DNA from: Yponomeuta sedellus
Taxonomy: Eukaryota; Arthropoda; Insecta; Lepidoptera; Yponomeutidae
Length of the DNA stretch: 64,000 bases
Reading direction: 5' to 3'
NCBI GenBank assembly: GCA_934045075.1
Contig: OW203745.1
Location: 16,185,768 to 16,249,767 of the forward strand
Part shown: one piece after another, positions 50,366 through 60,898 of the stretch
How positions within the stretch are numbered: position 1 is the first letter of the stretch
How the letters are laid out: the number at the start of each line of letters is the position of its first letter
Position numbers and translations under genes: made by a program
The notes under the pieces: model-generated
What the model was told of the DNA's origin: nothing
Seen by the model: only the letters and a program-made list of their open reading frames with translations
The model's database searches: none

Positions 50366-52069
50366 AACGTAAATGTGGCTCTGCTAGAAACATATATGTG
50401 TTGAGAAAATATTTAGGTTTTGCGATGTAGACGACCGGTCGCGACATCTATCATTATTACTGTGAAAACACCAAGTGACATGTTTCGTCCGCAGGAAGAA
50501 TGTTTTCGGGCAAGATACTTACTCCCGGATTCCCGTACCTACACAAACAATTCTACTGCTACGCAAAATTCTACTGGTACACAAGGGGGACTTAACGCTA
50601 ATTGCATTTTCTACCAGTCAACCCGCACGAGGTACAGGAGAGGCAACAAGCGAGGTAGGCGTGCAAAAAAGAAATAGAAATATTGTTTATTGTTTTTTTT
50701 CATAACCACTTTTGCCAATAGACAGCTTTACTACCTGAGCACGGTACTGAAGCACAGATTAGATAATAGTTACTACGTACTGAAGTGTGTTTATCACGGA
50801 TCAATACAGTGTCCCACCCACTTATTGATTTTTTGTTTAAACTCTGGACTTTGACTTTTGTGATATGCGTTGCAGTTTCTCATATCACAATACCAATCAT
50901 CGTATCACGCTGTACTGGGGAGAGATGGCGTCAATTGGTACTGTTACTGGATATGCGGCCTACGCAGAATTACGATAATAAAATACAAAATAAAACGTCA
51001 AAACAATATTCAGTTCTGGGAAGGGGCGTTTGTGAAGAGGAGGAATCTGTAATTTTTTATTGATTTAAATTCTCTCTGATCACGGAAAAATCTAAATTTT
51101 TAAAAACCAAAATGCTGTACTAACCCCCGGTTTCTCGTGCAAGCTGTAATTCTACTGTTAAACGTTTGTTTTGTACGCACTTTGGCCAACTGACAGATGT
51201 AAACAGTAGATCAACAGTTTGTTAATCTACGGGTTAACATAATCAATTAAGTAGTACAATAACACCCGGTTCCCCGTTCAATAACAATCCGTTAATCTAG
51301 TGTTACACTTTATGTTTCACTTTGGCCATATAAGGGAAACTTGGGATCGATATTAGGTACAATACAATTCGTTATAGTTCTCAGGCGATAGATGTTTCTA
51401 GGTCATAGGACTCATTAGGCTGCGTTATTGAAAATGCTCTGCAGGTGAGGTGTCCCTACTGGTCAGAATCTTTGCTCGTTTATTAGTCAGCTGCCGGAAC
51501 CGGTTTGGCCATGTGTAGTGCGTCCCTCAGTGATAATTAGTTTAAAATTCTCCAAATTATTTTTCATACAACTTGACCGCGTCATATTTGGAGATTGAAA
51601 GAAAAGTAGTGATTTGAAAATTTCTAACGTTCACGTTCACGTTATTGCACGTGGCTTTAGTTTTTAATGATAACGTTTTTCATACTTAGCATCGCTTAAC
51701 ATTGAACTGAACCACTTCACGGTAATCAAGCCTTATCATGACAAGTGATTATTTTAGTCGAATGAGTCAGTATTCTGAAGAAGTTTATCGTGTCCCGGGA
51801 ATGCGAAGATAGTATACCTAAGTATTATTGTTAGTTATATCATAATTTATTTTATAAAGTTTGTACCGACGACGTGATTGCATATTAGTAAATATATCAT
51901 ACATTCTATAACTGAAAAAAACCTAATCTGCAGATTTGCTAAAGGTCATTCCAATGGTGGCGTGGTGGCCGGGTCATCTATCTCCCTCCAAAATGGTTGA
52001 GACTGATGGATGATGGCTGACCTCTGCGTTATGCTCGTGACCGAGTGCTGTTCGTGTGACTGGCCGCAG
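50366..52069. other. U2 5' flank and anonymous DNA
   Basis: The first ~65 bp should contain the U2 PSEA; sequence at -40 to -60 (complement of 50405-50425) could not be matched to a known consensus. An 85-codon plus frame at 50420-50677 ends in RRGNKRGRRAKKK but has no recognised domain. A 92-codon frame at 50785-51063 likewise. Confidence 0.4.
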
Positions 52070-52325
52070 CATTTTTTAACTAATGCTTTGGCATTAAAAG
52101 TTATTAATGGCAATTATGGAATATTATCATACGTATAGGTGGTAACTGGTGGTAACTATTAGATTTACGAAAAGATAGTCAGAGTGGAGTTCATTTTTCC
52201 CGCTGCCTTTTTCTCCACTACACTACGGCCCGAAGGCAGCGGCTTTCACTTTCATGTTACAATGTACTTTGACATTCAGCATACAGAATGTAAATTCTTT
52301 ACGTTGTAATAAATTGAATTGAGTA
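52070..52325 (+). repeat. retroposon-like dispersed repeat, second copy
   Basis: AAAGTTATTAATGGCAATTA, AGTCAGAGTGGAGTTCATT, CGGCCCGAAGGCAGCGG and TTTACGTTGTAATAAATT match 35050-35610 in order. Confidence 0.6.
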
Positions 52326-52490
52326 TAATACTATGAAGGACCCCGGTTTTGCCACATCTTTTTTCATTTCAAAAGATTCCACGTATACTCTTAGATTAGA
52401 TTAGGAGTGATTATTTTTCGACAATAGTCAGATTTTGCTAGGTTAATCCGACAGGTAAGTAAGTACTAGCTTAGCAAAAAGAAATTGTTT

Positions 52491-53320
52491 AGTATTTTCT
52501 AAGGTTAACACGAGCAGTAGACATAATTAAAACTGTTTTTATACGGATTTATGCTCGTTTATTACATTTTTTACAATTTTCCAACGTTTCGGCACTTTTT
52601 CAGGTGCCGTGGTCCCAGATGACTGAAGTGACGGGCGTCTTTTAGAAAGCATTAACAGTTAGCTTACTACCCTCGGCAAAAATTACAAAAGTTAATTATA
52701 GTTAGTTCAAAAGTTAGTTCAAAAAGTTAATTATGAAGTTACGTTCCAAAATAGGCAAACCAATTATTTTTTATATAAAGTCAACAATATTGATTATTAG
52801 TAATTGAAGTTAAAATTAAATTTAAAAAAAACTAATTACTTTACATGATCTTAAAAATACTGATTATTAATTGAAATTAAATTTATTTTTTAATTACTCT
52901 ACAGTCACACTTCTAGCAAGGGGGTCTTAAGCACTTAAGCACTGGTTCCCATGCTACCGGTATGTTCCAACCACGATCTCTATTAAAATTTGGATGCCGG
53001 CGGATCTCTATTGCCTCGCGTATCATTCTAGGGAAGAAACGGTCTTCTCGGGCTAGAACTTTAACTTTATCGAAATGTATAAAGTGGTTGGTACCGCTAA
53101 GTTTATGCTCGCTGACTGCAGATCACTATTTTAGAACGTAACTTCATAATAAACTTTTGTAATTTTTGCCGAGGGTAGTAAACTAACCGTTAATGCTTTC
53201 TAAAAGACGCCCGTCACCTCAGTCATCCGGGACCACGGCACCTGAAAAAGTGCCGAAACGTTGGAAAATTGTAAAAAATGTAATAAACGAGCATAAATCC
53301 GTATAAAAACAGTTTTAATT
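52491..53320. mobile_element. complete 830-bp Penelope-like insertion with inverted ends
   Basis: Flanked by a 12-bp duplication AAGAAATTGTTT (52479-52490, 53321-53332). Leader AGTATTTTCTAAGGTTAAC, then an inverted repeat pair of about 170 bp: ACTGTTTTTATACGGATTTA, CAACGTTTCGGCACTTTTTC, GACGGGCGTCTTTTAG at 52525-52690 and their complements at 53150-53320. The middle (52690-53130) is the 3' region shared with the Penelope-like element at 22960-24362 (TCACACTTCTAGCAAGGGG, GGTACCGCTAAG). RT and endonuclease are absent except for a short C-terminal piece. Confidence 0.85.
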
Positions 53321-53332
53321 AAGAAATTGTTT

Positions 53333-53884
53333 ATCAAGTATTTCAATATTATTGTTTGCTTGACCTCTTGTAGATTGTATCGTTATTTTTACAAGGATAT
53401 GACAGTTGAAACTGACAACGCATGGTCGTCATTGTAATATAGGAGCCATCGTTATTTGCCGTTGCAGAGGTCAACGTAGTTAAGAATAACACGATTACAT
53501 AAAAACTAGTAGTGCGATCATAAGAATAATATACATCATAGAAGACAGTATTGCTTAGCAAAAAGAGAATACCAGGTGGAAAATAATTGTGTTTAATAGG
53601 TGTGTACCTAATGAAATAAAATAAATAATTGATTTAGATTGCGTAAGGAGTTACAACTACAGCCGTAATATTCATTCATTACGAATACATTTGAAAAACG
53701 TTTTTCTAGGATTTCAAAGTGATTGGGAATCGCTCTATTCATTGCAAGTATATACCTAGAGTATTACCCCACTATTTTGTATGTACACTAACAAACTGAC
53801 TTCAATTCATAGTTAATAATGACAATTCGACGTACACAGCGCGATTTTCCTACTTCTGGCGGTTAATCGAATTTGCCACGGAGA
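53333..53884. other. anonymous DNA, nothing recognised
   Basis: A 70-codon minus frame (53349-53561) of no recognised family. Confidence 0.4.
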
Positions 53885-54045
53885 AAACTTTGGCGTTTGC
53901 GTCTACTTAATATGATTGATGAGTTATACATCGTCCAGTGACATCTTCACTGAAACTAGATAGGTGAAGGGACCACTCGGATGCTGTAGTGCCTGGGACA
54001 TGGTTTTTAGATGGTGTAGGCGTGGATGGTGCCTCGGAGAAATTG
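53885..54045 (+). repeat. dispersed repeat also at 12100-12335
   Basis: AGGTGAAGGGACCACTCGG, GTGCCTGGGACATGG and TTTTTAGATGGTGTAGGCG in the same order as the 12100 copy. Confidence 0.6.
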
Positions 54046-54059
54046 TCACAGTAAACCAT

Positions 54060-54165
54060 GAAGTGCCATTTGCCACGATCCTGACAGATCACCTTCGCTT
54101 CATCAACGTTTATAAGTCGTTGCATGCACGCACGCCGGTTCCGGGTACTTTTTACTTCTGTGTAA
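54060..54165 (-). repeat. LINE 3' tail, minus orientation
   Basis: Minus-strand codons read STRNRRACMQRLINVDEAK, the same protein end as at 59148-59366, then CCACGATCCTGACAGATC as the complement of the tail. Truncated at both sides. Confidence 0.75.
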
Positions 54166-54510
54166 TAGGGCATAGTTGTCAAGTGTGTTTCAACAATTTG
54201 GTATCATACTGGTTCGTGATATGGACATCTAACACCGAAATTTTGGGCTCTTCATATTGAATCAGGGTCACATTGGCATTATTAGGTTTTTGGATGCATT
54301 CCGAAAAATTCAAAATTATGGCGTAACCTAGTTACCACTGGGAACAAATAATCTTGCGATAATGATATCTAGCTAAGTTATCAATATCACGACATAACAA
54401 TCTTCGTTCAATACAGACGGGGCGGGTGAAAACATAAGTATCAGTTTTATGATTAAGAATGGAAGAGTGGTAGGTATGTAAATAGTATGCATACATATGA
54501 GAAGGAATAT
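54166..54510. other. anonymous DNA before the microsatellite
   Basis: No recognisable feature. Confidence 0.4.
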
Positions 54511-54838
54511 TCTATCTATCTATCTATCTATCTACCTACCTACCTACCTACCTACCTACCTACCTACCTACCTACCTACCTACCTACCTACCTACCTACC
54601 TACCTACCTACCTACCTACCTACCTACCTACCTACCTACCTACCTACCTACCTACCTACCTACCTACCTACCTACCTACCTACCTACCTACCTACCTACC
54701 TACCTACCTACCTACCTACCTACCTACCTACCTACCTACCTACCTACCTACCTACCTACCTACCTACCTACCTACCTACCTACCTACCTACCTACCTACC
54801 TACCTACCTACCTACCTACCTACCTACCTATCTTATCT
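54511..54838. repeat. tetranucleotide microsatellite (TCTA)n then (CTAC)n
   Basis: About five TCTA units followed by about 74 uninterrupted ACCT/CTAC units and a short TATCTTATC exit. Open frames across it (YLPT repeats) are artefacts of the repeat. Length likely varies between individuals and may be misjudged by assembly. Confidence 0.98.
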
Positions 54839-55605
54839 ACATAGTTGAAATAGTCATGAAAGTCTCAGTAACATGTGATATTTCTTTCACTAGTTCAGCA
54901 TTAACATGGTACAGTAAGAAGAATTAACTTATGTTTGTATGCGGGAAAAGGTACTAATATAAATATATACCAACCTTTTGGATTGACGATAAACGAAGTA
55001 AAACATCAGTTTAACGCTTCGTTTGTTTCTACATAAATGACACCAGAGGGCTCTAACCATTTTGTGCATCGCGCAAGTTGAATTTTTGTTCAATTATATA
55101 TATATAAAGCTACAATCCGGTATACCCACTGATCTATTCATCCATACGTTTTCTCCGAAACGGTAAGATTTGGACGAAAATGATGTATGAGAAAGTTGTA
55201 GGAAATGTATGAATTACAGCCATCCTATGAAGCCGATTTTTGAATTTCGAACGCCTTCCACTACGCGAAGGTGCTAACTCTGTAGTTTACCGGCCGATTT
55301 GGATGAAATTTTGATAGAATGGTGATATAGTGATCCGATTGAAAAAAAAAATTTTGGTTGTTCGAAATTCAAAATGGCGGCGCAGATATAGCCGACCGAA
55401 AAATCGACCTTTGCGCAAAAAAGTCGGCAGCCAACTGGGCATATGCTGGAGATATGCCGTAAACGGCATCGCGTTGCCAAAGGACCCAGGTATATGAGAA
55501 AAATCCGACATCTTGGAATTTCAAGATGGCGGCCGAGATATTGATGATTGAAAATGACAAATTTTTGTATGGAGATTTAGTACTAAAATTGACTTTTCAA
55601 CAGAG
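54839..55605. other. anonymous DNA leading into the minisatellite
   Basis: TTCAAAATGGCGGCGC (55367) and TTTCAAGATGGCGGCC (55520) are a diverged direct repeat about 150 bp apart; ATATTGATGATTGAAAATG follows. No gene recognised. Confidence 0.45.
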
Positions 55606-55609
55606 AAAT

Positions 55610-56490
55610 GGGACAAACTTGCGAGGCCGGAGGCCGAGCTCCGCGAAGCGGGCACAAAAAGTTCTGCCGCGGCGAGGCCGAAGGCCGAGCTCCGTTCAGG
55701 CCGAGGCCGAAGGCCGAGACGATTCAGGTTACAGCGCACAAGTACCAGCGCAAAAGCAAAAAGGGACAAACTTGCGAGGCCGGAGGCCGAGCTCCGCGGA
55801 GCGGGCACGAGGAACTCCGCCGCGGCGAGGCCGAAGGCCGAGCTCCGTTTAGGCCGAGGCCGAAGGCCGAGACGATTCAGGTTACGGCGCACAAGTACCA
55901 GCGCAAAAGCAAAATGGGACAAACTTGCGAGGCCGGAGGCCGAGCTCCGCGAAGCAGGCACGAGGAACCCCGCCGCGGCGAGGCCGAAGGCCGAGCTCCG
56001 TCCAGGCCGAGGCTGAAGGCCGAGACGATTCAGGTTACAGCGCACAAGTACCAGCGCAAAAGCAAAAAGGGACAAACTTGCGAGGCCGGAGGCCGAGCTC
56101 CGCGGAGCGGGCACGAGGAACTCCGCCGCGGCGAGGCCGAAGGCCGAGCTCCGTTTAGGCCGAGGCCGAAGGCCGAGACGATTCAGGTTACGGCGCACAA
56201 GTACCAGCGCAAAAGCAAAATGGGACAAACTTGCGAGGCCGGAGGCCGAGCTCCGCGAAGCGGGCACGAGGAACCCCGCCGTGGCGAGGCCGAAGGCCGA
56301 GCTCCGTCCAGGCCGAGGCCGAAGGCTGAGACCGTTCAATTTACGGTGCATAAGTACCAGCGCAAGAGCAAAGAGGGACAAACTTGCGAGGCCGGAGGCC
56401 GAGCTCCGCGGAGCGGGCACGAGGAACCCCGCCGCGGCGAGGCCGAAGGCCGAGCTCCGTCCAGGCCGAGGCCGAAGGCCGAGACCATAC
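55610..56490 (+). repeat. 153-bp minisatellite, six units, open on both strands
   Basis: Units start with GGGACAAACTTGCGAGG at 55610, 55763, 55916, 56069, 56222 and 56375, each exactly 153 bp (51 codons) apart. GC-rich with internal GGCCGAAGGCCGAG sub-repeats. Plus-strand frame 55608-56528 (306 codons) and minus frame 55521-56507 (328 codons) both run through without stop. Plus units read like GQTCEAGGRAPRSGHEE then RRGEAEGRAPFRPRPKAET. Odd and even units alternate (TTTAGG versus TCCAGG), suggesting a higher-order 306-bp period. No known protein family; whether it is translated cannot be told. Confidence 0.9.
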
Positions 56491-56598
56491 ATGTTCCCAT
56501 GCAACAATTCACTACAATAAGTGTCTAGCGAGGCCCTAGGCCGAGCGCCGCGGAGAGCGGAGCTCGGAGCGGCTGGGGGTTGGCGCGCGTAAGCGCTG
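56491..56598. other. GC-rich link between minisatellite and U2 palindrome
   Basis: CGAGGCCCTAGGCCGAGCGC and GAGAGCGGAGCTCGGAGCGG continue the composition of the minisatellite in degenerate form. Confidence 0.45.
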
Positions 56599-56778
56599 AG
56601 GATTCTAATCAGCTGAAGATCTAATCGAACGACGCATTAACTTCTTTTAGCTTTCGCGCAAAGTGGCCAGTGTTAATATTGTAGGTTTATTTCAGACATA
56701 ATTTTTAACCATTGTCATAATACAAAGGAAATAAAAACCAGCACTATTGCTTGATGTGTTTCATTTATGTCTTAAATT

Positions 56779-56964
56779 GGGCCGATCCCGGCGGCACTGC
56801 AATGCCGGGCCGACCCGTGACGGGAGTGGAGCGAGCCCTGAACATCCCGTCGGATTACAAAAATCAGTTTAATATACTGGTCCCCCAGTGGGGGAACTTT
56901 CAGATATTAAGCTGAAAAGAACAGATACTACACTTTGATCTTAGCCAAAAGGCCGAGAAGCGAT
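56779..56964 (-). ncRNA. U2 spliceosomal snRNA, copy 2 (left arm of palindrome)
   Basis: 186 nt, intact landmarks as in copy 1 (5' ATCGCTTCTCGG, GTAGTATCTG, ATTTTTG). Only about 36 bp separate its 5' end from the palindrome centre, so the usual PSEA position (-60 to -40) falls into the other arm, inside or beside the -14 to -34 region of the opposite gene. If the palindrome is real the promoter is shared or missing. Confidence 0.93.
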
Positions 56965-57037
56965 AACGTGAAAGTGGCTCCTCAACAATATATATAAATT
57001 CAATTTATATATATTGTTGAGGAGCCACTTTCACGTT

Positions 57038-57224
57038 ATCGCTTCTCGGCCTTTTGGCTAAGATCAAAGTGTAGTATCTGTTCTTTTCAGCTTAATATCT
57101 GAAAGTTCCCCCACTGGGGGACCAGTATATTAAACTGATTTTTGTAATCCGACGGGATGTTCAGGGCTCGCTCCACTCCCGTCACGGGGTCGGCCCGGCA
57201 TTGCAGTGCCGCCGGGATCGGCCC
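57038..57224 (+). ncRNA. U2 spliceosomal snRNA, copy 3 (right arm of palindrome)
   Basis: 187 nt; identical to the complement of copy 2 except for one inserted G in the 3' stem (CACGGGGTCGG). Head-to-head with copy 2. Confidence 0.93.
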
Positions 57225-57404
57225 AATTTAAGACATAAATGAAACACATCAAGCAATAGTGCTGGTTTTTATTTCCTTTGTATTATGACAATGGTTAAAA
57301 ATTATGTCTGAAATAAACCTACAATATTAACACTGGCCACTTTGCGCGAAAGCTAAAAGAAGTTAATGCGTCGTTCGATTAGATCTTCAGCTGATTAGAA
57401 TCCT

Positions 57405-57985
57405 ATGATTTGATTAGATAATACAATAATATGTACAAAGGTGAGCTTAATAATTGTAGCTATGGTAATGTGTGTATGAAAGGTAGTGCCAATTACGTTA
57501 TATTAATAAGTTATTATTACTATTACAAATTACTGTTGCCAAAAATGTCTGTTTAAACTTCTAAAATACAACATACTAAAGCATACGGGTTGCAACGACA
57601 ATCGCAAAATACCTGGATCATCCAAAATGTAAGGGACAATAGACTTTATTGCCTTAACTTACACAACCATCTAACTACGCACCAAGTTGCAGCTGCTCTC
57701 ACCAATACAATCAGTCTGGTGACCTTCGGTATCATACAATTAGTTGACTATGCTAAGCCAAAATATTCTTCGCCCTTTCGAGAGCAGAGTAGTGATTTGG
57801 TCTTCGCACACGTGATTTGTTATATGATGTCCTGGAAAATGTTTCGTGTGCAATAAGGTGTAATTAGGTTATTTTTATTAGACTTAATTATACACATAGA
57901 AAAAATATTTTACACAAAACATAAGGGTACCTACATAGACGAGCTTATTTCAATAGAAATTTTCTTCCGGCCAACCGCATCAGTC
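57405..57985. other. anonymous DNA
   Basis: An 88-codon plus frame (57590-57856) without recognised domain. Confidence 0.4.
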
Positions 57986-58758
57986 GTAAAACAATGCTTT
58001 GTTACCACAGTTACAGAAGAAGGAAGTAAGCTTGTAATGCAGAAGCCACCTGACGCAGCTTTGTTTTCACAAGTGGTCACGAATCGTCTCGGCAGGAGAC
58101 TCGACGGGTTCCAGCCGCCGGAACAGGCCGGGTTTCGCGGAGGATATGGCACCATAGACCACATTCACACAGTGAGGCAGATTATTACAGAAGTGCGAAG
58201 AATATAATCAGCCCCTGTGTCTGGCCTTTGTGGACTATGAGAAGGCCTTTGACTCTGTCGAAATCTGGGCTGAACTGGAATCCCTACAGCGATGCCAAGT
58301 AATAGACTATCGATATATCGAGGTGTTCAGATGTCTGTACGAAGCCGCCACCATGAGTGTCCAAGTACAGGGCCAGCAGTCTAAACCTATCCAACTGCGC
58401 GAGGAGTAAGACAGGGGGATATTATATCCCCCGAAACTGTTCACCAGCGTGTTGGAAGATATGTTTAAGACGCTGGACTGGAAAGGAAAGGGCATTAACA
58501 TAAACGGCGACTACATCTCACACCTGCGATTCGCAGATGACATAGGCTTGATGGCGCAGTCGCTAGAGGAGGTGAACCAGATGCTGACCGGTCTAGCTTC
58601 AGTGTTGCGGACGTATCGGTCTCGGCATGAATTTGGATATAACCAAAGTCATGATCAATGGCCACATTAATCCAAAAACGGTCGTCGTACCTTCACAAAA
58701 TCGTTTCTGAGCATACTCACCTCGGGCAGATTTTGCAGTTAGGTAAAAACATTAAGTA
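57986..58758 (+). pseudogene. RTE-type LINE reverse transcriptase, broken
   Basis: Plus-strand pieces in order: EQAGFRGGYGTIDHIHT and VRQII (to ~58195), then after a frameshift PLCLAFVDYEKAFDSVE (RT motif A, 58210-58262), VFRCLYEAATMSVQVQG, a disrupted motif B (RQGDIISPKLF spread over two frames near 58405-58440), and HLRFADDIGLMAQSLEE (catalytic FADD, motif C, ~58515-58570). Ends in a segment like HINPKTVVVPSQN near 58690. Several frameshifts; both ends missing. The GFRxGYGTIDHI and LAFVDYEKAFDS patterns are those of RTE/RTE-like LINEs common in insects. Confidence 0.85.
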
Positions 58759-58858
58759 TATGACTTCTTTCCTAAGTGACACACATATTTTAATTTGTGG
58801 TAGCAATACCCATTCGCTTACGGTGAAGGAAAACCAGAGGAAACCCGTTTTACTTGTA
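58759..58858. other. link sequence, SINE-like tail
   Basis: GCAATACCCATTCGCTTACG and GAAAACCAGAGGAAACCCG resemble the post-body tail of the SINE at 48901-49230. Confidence 0.4.
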
Positions 58859-58994
58859 AAGGCCTGTTTCTGAATTGAACATTTCGCTAAATAAATAGTT
58901 AACTGTAGTGCTGTCTCTTTTAATTTCTCAGCATAGAGCGTGACAGAATGTTTACTTACTTAGTGAAATTCTCAATTCAGAAACTGACCCTAAA
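58859..58994. mobile_element. MITE copy, CCAGTTTCTGAATT family
   Basis: GGCCTGTTTCTGAATTGAAC left, TCTCAATTCAGAAACTGACC right, 136 bp. Confidence 0.7.
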
Positions 58995-59095
58995 ACACCA
59001 ACCCGCGATGGGCTCTCGTGGTGATTAAGCCCGTACTCTCTGAGAGATGGTTCACCATGCAGTGGCATTATATGCCTATATGCACGTATATAGGC
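58995..59095 (+). repeat. SINE family B 3' fragment
   Basis: GATGGGCTCTCGTGGTGATT, AAGCCCGTACTCTC and CATGCAGTGGCATTATATG match the tail of 43360-43635. Confidence 0.55.
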
Positions 59096-59129
59096 TGTGT
59101 AGGCTGCTTATACGTTAATTATTTGATAT

Positions 59130-59445
59130 TATAGAATTGAGAAAGGAATGTTGCGTTGGTTTGGACATGTGGAGAGGATGAAGGAAGAAAGATTGACGAA
59201 ACAAATATATATTGCGAATGTGAGTGGAAGGGCTGGTAACGGACGTCCCAGACGGACTTACATCGACCAAATAGGGGATGTATTAGCAAAGGGAAAGATA
59301 AAAAGTACCCGGAACCGGCGTGCGTGCATGCAACGACTTATGAACGTTGATGAAGCGAAAAGGTGATCTTTCAGGATCGTGGCAAGTGGCAGTCCCTGGT
59401 CTCTGCCTACCCCCTCTGGGATACAAGCGTGAGGTTATGTATGTG
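59130..59445 (+). pseudogene. LINE 3' end with C-terminal coding stub, best copy
   Basis: Frame 59148-59366 (72 codons) reads LRWFGHVERMKEERLTKQ, then GRAGNGRPRRTYIDQIGDV and STRNRRACMQRLMNVDEAK, the typical C-terminal end of a lepidopteran LINE ORF2 (RWFGHVERM / GRPR...Y). A frameshift then leads to CAGGATCGTGGCAAGTGGC, GTCTCTGCCTACCCC and the tail GGGATACAAGCGTGAGG. The other tails in the window align to its last 100-200 bases. It differs in family from the RT at 57986-58758. Confidence 0.8.
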
Positions 59446-59780
59446 TGTATTTGATATTACTCTTTCAGATACGATCTATAAGAAATGATATCTACATTTT
59501 GTCGGATGCATGTAAACATTAATGGTCTCGCTTGTAGGGAGTCGATTCCACTGTTATTCCACTGTAAAAGGTACGTTAACGGTATTCTCGACAGCACATC
59601 AACATTAACATTTTAGTAGCAAAGTATCCCCTGTGTTATAAAGTGCAGAGGCACGGAAGATTAATAAAGTTTGTTTGGAAGAGATCCCTTTAGTGGTAAG
59701 GGCGCCGTCTGTACTATTAGGTTAAGAAATCTCTGTGTAATATCAATGATTCCACTTTTATGTACAACTATGTACAACTA
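59446..59780. other. anonymous DNA before assembly gap
   Basis: Ends in a duplicated TGTACAACTA directly before the run of Ns. Nothing recognised. Confidence 0.4.
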
Positions 59781-59980
59781 NNNNNNNNNNNNNNNNNNNN
59801 NNNNNNNNNNNNNNNNNNNNNNNNNNNNNNNNNNNNNNNNNNNNNNNNNNNNNNNNNNNNNNNNNNNNNNNNNNNNNNNNNNNNNNNNNNNNNNNNNNNN
59901 NNNNNNNNNNNNNNNNNNNNNNNNNNNNNNNNNNNNNNNNNNNNNNNNNNNNNNNNNNNNNNNNNNNNNNNNNNNNNNNN
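59781..59980. other. assembly gap, exactly 200 N
   Basis: Run of 200 unknown bases, a round number typical of scaffold gaps of unknown or placeholder length. Open frames across it are meaningless. Confidence 1.
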
Positions 59981-60223
59981 TTGTGGACAGCTCATGAATT
60001 TTGTTGCCAAATAAGCCACTTATATAATTTGTACTATATAAAATGCCAGATGTTTCACTTAATTTAGGTATCCACCACAAGTTTTAGGAATTGGAAGGAA
60101 ATACACCCAGATAGAGGCTATTCATACATATCAAATACGCCGGCTTCCAGTGGGAAATGAACCCACCACCACCGCTTTGATAATTAGGCGTGTTATTCGC
60201 TAGTCCAACGAAGCAACCAACAT

Positions 60224-60425
60224 ACTCTGTGGCGCAGCGGTAGCGCATCTGCCTACTATGCGAGAGGTCCCGGGTTTGAACCCCGGCTAGGGACAAAAAA
60301 AAACCCAGGTCTTGGATGTTTACATGTTTGTGATGTAGTTGTTTCTGGTTCTCACGACATAGGGTAGGTATCGTAGGATCAAGCCAGAAACAATGTATGT
60401 GCCTGTAAATGTTATGTTAATGTTA
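60224..60425 (+). mobile_element. tRNA-derived SINE, family A, copy 4
   Basis: TCTGTGGCGCAGCGGTAGCG and GTCCCGGGTTTGAACCCCGG (A and B boxes), A-run, CCAGGTCTTGGATGTTTAC, CTGGTTCTCACGACATAGGG and AACAATGTATGTGCCTG. Next to it 60425-60500 is a simple repeat of TTACGTTA/TTATGTTA type. Confidence 0.82.
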
Positions 60426-60500
60426 AATTTTATGTTACTTTACGTTATTTTACGTTACGTTACGGTATGTTATGTTAGGTTAAGTTACGTTACGTTTTGT

Positions 60501-60895
60501 TACAAGAAGAATTTGCCACACAAACGGTGTGCTTAGTCGTTGCTACAGTTAACGCGTTGCTGTACAGTTAGCAACAAACAGCTATTAATTTTTATTTCAA
60601 TAGATTAGAACTCGGTGAATCATGTCGACTATCAATTCGTCGAAATTATCACGAGCAACACGTGCCAAGCCAGCTCGTGTTCAACACATCAACCCCGTTC
60701 CATTGACCTGCAACAGACAGTCGCGTATTAACACATATTCATGGGCCGACAAACATACAGACGCAGCACTGCTAGACAATTTCAAAACCTGTCACTTGAA
60801 GTGACACATCTAAGAAAAGCGGGTATTTGCATTTTGCTGCTTACTAGACCATAAAGCGTAGATCTGCATTTACAAAATGTCTAACAAGACCTTAG
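60501..60895. other. anonymous DNA, nothing recognised
   Basis: A 60-codon plus frame (60622-60804) with no family features. Confidence 0.4.
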
Positions 60896-60898
60896 AAA

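Larger units (their letters stand above)
56599..57404. repeat. near-perfect palindrome holding two divergent U2 genes
   Basis: Left arm 56599-57000 and right arm 57002-57404 are reverse complements around C57001; the only difference found is one extra G in the right arm (CACGGGGTCGG). Each arm holds a full U2 gene, its 3' flank (AAATTTAAGACATAAATG...), and the shared GCGTCGTTCGATTAGATC block. Confidence 0.95.

Noticed and set aside
54487..54927. Open frames of 115-146 codons with YLPT repeats
   Set aside because: Produced by the stop-free tetranucleotide microsatellite in several frames; no flanking coding signal.
57986..59445. RT relic and LINE 3' stub as one element
   Set aside because: They are separated by a MITE and SINE fragments, and the C-terminal stub (RWFGHVERM, GRPRRTY) belongs to a different LINE type than the RTE-like RT as far as I can judge.
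59671..60080. Open frames of 83-108 codons at the gap
   Set aside because: Consist almost entirely of N-derived X residues.
60425..60500. Telomeric TTAGG-type repeat
   Set aside because: The sequence alternates TTACG/TTATG/TTAGG words irregularly; it is a simple-sequence tail of a SINE, not an array of insect telomere repeats.
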